NCBI GenBank assembly: GCA_009928435.1
Contig: JAABNQ010000040.1
Span: 1 to 33,872 of the forward strand
Length of the DNA stretch: 33,872 nucleotides
Reading direction: 5' to 3'
From: Bacillus sp. HF117_J1_D
GTDB taxonomy: Bacteria; Bacillota; Bacilli; Bacillales; Bacillaceae_C
The notes beneath the pieces are model-generated. The model was not told where the DNA came from. It made no database searches and saw nothing but the letters and a program-made list of their open reading frames with translations. The position numbers were made by a program, and so were the translations under genes. Shown here piece by piece: positions 32,777-33,872 of the stretch; position 1 is the stretch's first letter, and every line of letters begins with the position of its first letter.

Positions 32777-33697
32777 TTGGCAAACAACGAGTTTTTTACG
32801 ACAGAGGAAATTGCTAAAGCTTTAAAAGTCTCCAAATTGACAGTCTATGATTTGATCAAAAAAGGGGAATTAAAGGCTTTCAGAGTAGGTCGGCAAATGC
32901 GTGTGGACGCGAAAGAACTGGAGAATTATAAGTCTCGAGGAATGGAGGTGGGAATTGTTCAAGGAGCAGAGTCGATTGCGACGGCTTCAGGGACGGCACG
33001 TCAAGTTGTGATCAGCGGGCAGGACAGCAGTCTTGATATGTTGGCAAGGCAGATAGAAGCAAAATCAAGCGACTTTCGACCGCTTCGTTCCCATGCTGGC
33101 AGTCTGGACAGTTTGATTGCGATGTATTTGGGAAAAGCGGATGTGGTGAGTACCCATCTCCTTGATGGCGATACGCTCCAGTACAATATCCCATACATAA
33201 AGAAAATGTTGGTCAGCCAATCATTTGTTGTTATTCACATGCTTCAACGTGAAGCAGGACTTTACGTAGCGAAAGGAAATCCGCATGGTTTTCAATCATG
33301 GAAAGATCTGGCTAAGCCGGGTATAAAGCTGATCAACCGGGAAAAGGGAGCAGGGGCGAGGATTCTTCTTGATGAACAATTACGGATCAATGGAATCAAA
33401 AGACATCAAGTAAATGGATATGAAAATTTCCAAACGAGTCATTTAGGTGTGGCTAGCGTCATTGCGAATGGACGTGCTGATGTTGGAGTCGGGATCGAAC
33501 AAACAGCCAAGGTTGCGAATATCAATTTTATCCCTCTGATTACAGAAAGCTACGATTTGGTCATTTTTAAAAAAGAAAACAATGTTCAGCTTATTAACAT
33601 TGTTTTGGAAATCTTAAGCAACAACGAATGTAAAGAGAAGCTGCGGTCGCTTGGATACGGGGTGGAAAAGACTGGGGAAATCTTGTACGAGCAGTAG
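32777..33697 (+). CDS. yvgK: YvgK-like regulator: excisionase-type HTH fused to molybdate-binding-like domain
   Basis: A 306-residue protein divergent from modABC. TTG 32777 is chosen because GAGGTG precedes it by six bases; the in-frame ATG 32750 puts that site inside the gene. An excisionase/MerR-like HTH covers residues 1-52 (TTEEIAKALKVSKLTVYDLI, GELKAFRVGRQMRV). The rest (about 85-300) is a type-2 binding-protein-like domain: SHAGSLDSLIAMYLGKADVV, GLYVAKGNPHGFQSWKDLA, INREKGAGARILLDEQL and GRADVGVGIEQTA. It likely senses cytoplasmic molybdate and represses modABC through the repeated AT-rich operator. B. subtilis YvgK beside yvgL/yvgM has the same design. Confidence 0.88.
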   Translation: MANNEFFTTEEIAKALKVSKLTVYDLIKKGELKAFRVGRQMRVDAKELENYKSRGMEVGIVQGAESIATASGTARQVVISGQDSSLDMLARQIEAKSSDFRPLRSHAGSLDSLIAMYLGKADVVSTHLLDGDTLQYNIPYIKKMLVSQSFVVIHMLQREAGLYVAKGNPHGFQSWKDLAKPGIKLINREKGAGARILLDEQLRINGIKRHQVNGYENFQTSHLGVASVIANGRADVGVGIEQTAKVANINFIPLITESYDLVIFKKENNVQLINIVLEILSNNECKEKLRSLGYGVEKTGEILYEQ

Positions 33698-33721
33698 GCG
33701 TATTTGCTTAAAAGCAGGTGA

Positions 33722-33832
33722 TTTATCGTCGGGACGGTTGGCGGGATGATCGGCGGCAAACTAATGGTATTGATCAACGAAAAGTGGTTAAACCTAGATG
33801 TGCCCAATTCCCGCAGCTTTTTGATGGTTTAG
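33722..33832 (+). pseudogene. Possible fragment of a membrane protein (weak)
   Basis: The frame after a TGA at 33719 reads FIVGTVGGMIGGKLMVLINE, then KWLNLDVPNSRSFLMV and a stop at 33830. The Gly-rich hydrophobic pattern looks like a piece of a membrane protein. There is no start with a ribosome binding site, though ATG 33746 is in frame. It may be a C-terminal remnant; family not recognised. Confidence 0.25.
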
Positions 33833-33834
33833 AA

Positions 33835-33872
33835 AACCCCTGGCTATGCCGGGGGTTCCAGAGAGCTTATAG
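33835..33872. mobile_element. Possible terminus of an IS200/IS605-family element
   Basis: AACCCC-T-GGC (33835-33844) pairs with GCC-GGGGGTT (33848-33857) around TAT, and GAGAGCTTATAG follows to the window end. This hairpin style resembles the subterminal hairpins of IS200-like elements as I recall them. The transposase gene, if present, lies beyond the window. Confidence 0.4.

Overview
The window looks like chromosomal DNA from a low-to-moderate GC Gram-positive of the Bacillaceae. Ribosome binding sites are strong GGAGG types, TTG and GTG starts are common, and many blocks match Bacillus gene sets: a Uup-type ABC-F protein, pspA-ydjGHI, a cydABS-type bd oxidase, the putBCP/putR proline cluster, and a YvgK-type regulator beside modABC. 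I found no rRNA, tRNA, CRISPR array or prophage. All family names come from reading motifs by eye; no database search was run.

Layout. 1-559 is a leader with five ~20-bp direct repeats and a match to the CcpA (cre) consensus before an APC amino-acid permease (560-1993). An ABC-F translation factor (2278-4173) is followed by a TTG-started MerR regulator translationally coupled to a GAP/LysE-like membrane protein (4484-5880); their promoter has the 19-bp spacer and central dyad typical of MerR control. A degraded minus-strand reading frame lies in 5985-6185. Next is a membrane-stress operon: PspA, a double zinc-ribbon protein, a TPM-domain protein and an SPFH/zinc-ribbon protein (6469-10093). 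It ends in a perfect 42-bp palindrome shared with the convergent cydABS operon. That operon contains two 32-residue membrane peptides: CydS (10155-10253) and an unnamed one just before cydA (12653-12751).

The most interesting part is 12813-19124, all on the minus strand. It holds sulfide:quinone oxidoreductase, a DUF1641 protein, a CstB-like persulfide dioxygenase/rhodanese fusion, a membrane-anchored rhodanese-like protein with no cysteine, an NreB-like sensor kinase with three of the four cysteines of the NreB iron-sulfur motif, an NreC-like response regulator and a TauE/SafE exporter. It resembles the staphylococcal cst locus, but a two-component system stands where CstR would be expected, and the cysteine-less rhodanese sits where NreA sits in nreABC. 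Related GC-rich dyads (TATAGGGG...) lie upstream of both sqr and tauE and resemble the NreC site recalled as TAGGG-N4-CCCTA. My inference is a reactive-sulfur-responsive two-component regulon.

The rest holds a CtaM/YozB-like DUF420 protein, a two-domain FN3-like protein with a probable DUF3238 tail, a DCC-family protein, the proline catabolic cluster (putR, putP, putC, putB), a hotdog thioesterase, a thioredoxin-like protein, a LysR regulator, a molybdate ABC transporter (modABC) and a divergent YvgK-like regulator with an AT-rich repeated operator. Three copies of a dispersed intergenic repeat occur at 21500, 27830 and 30248. The window ends in a hairpin resembling an IS200/IS605 terminus.
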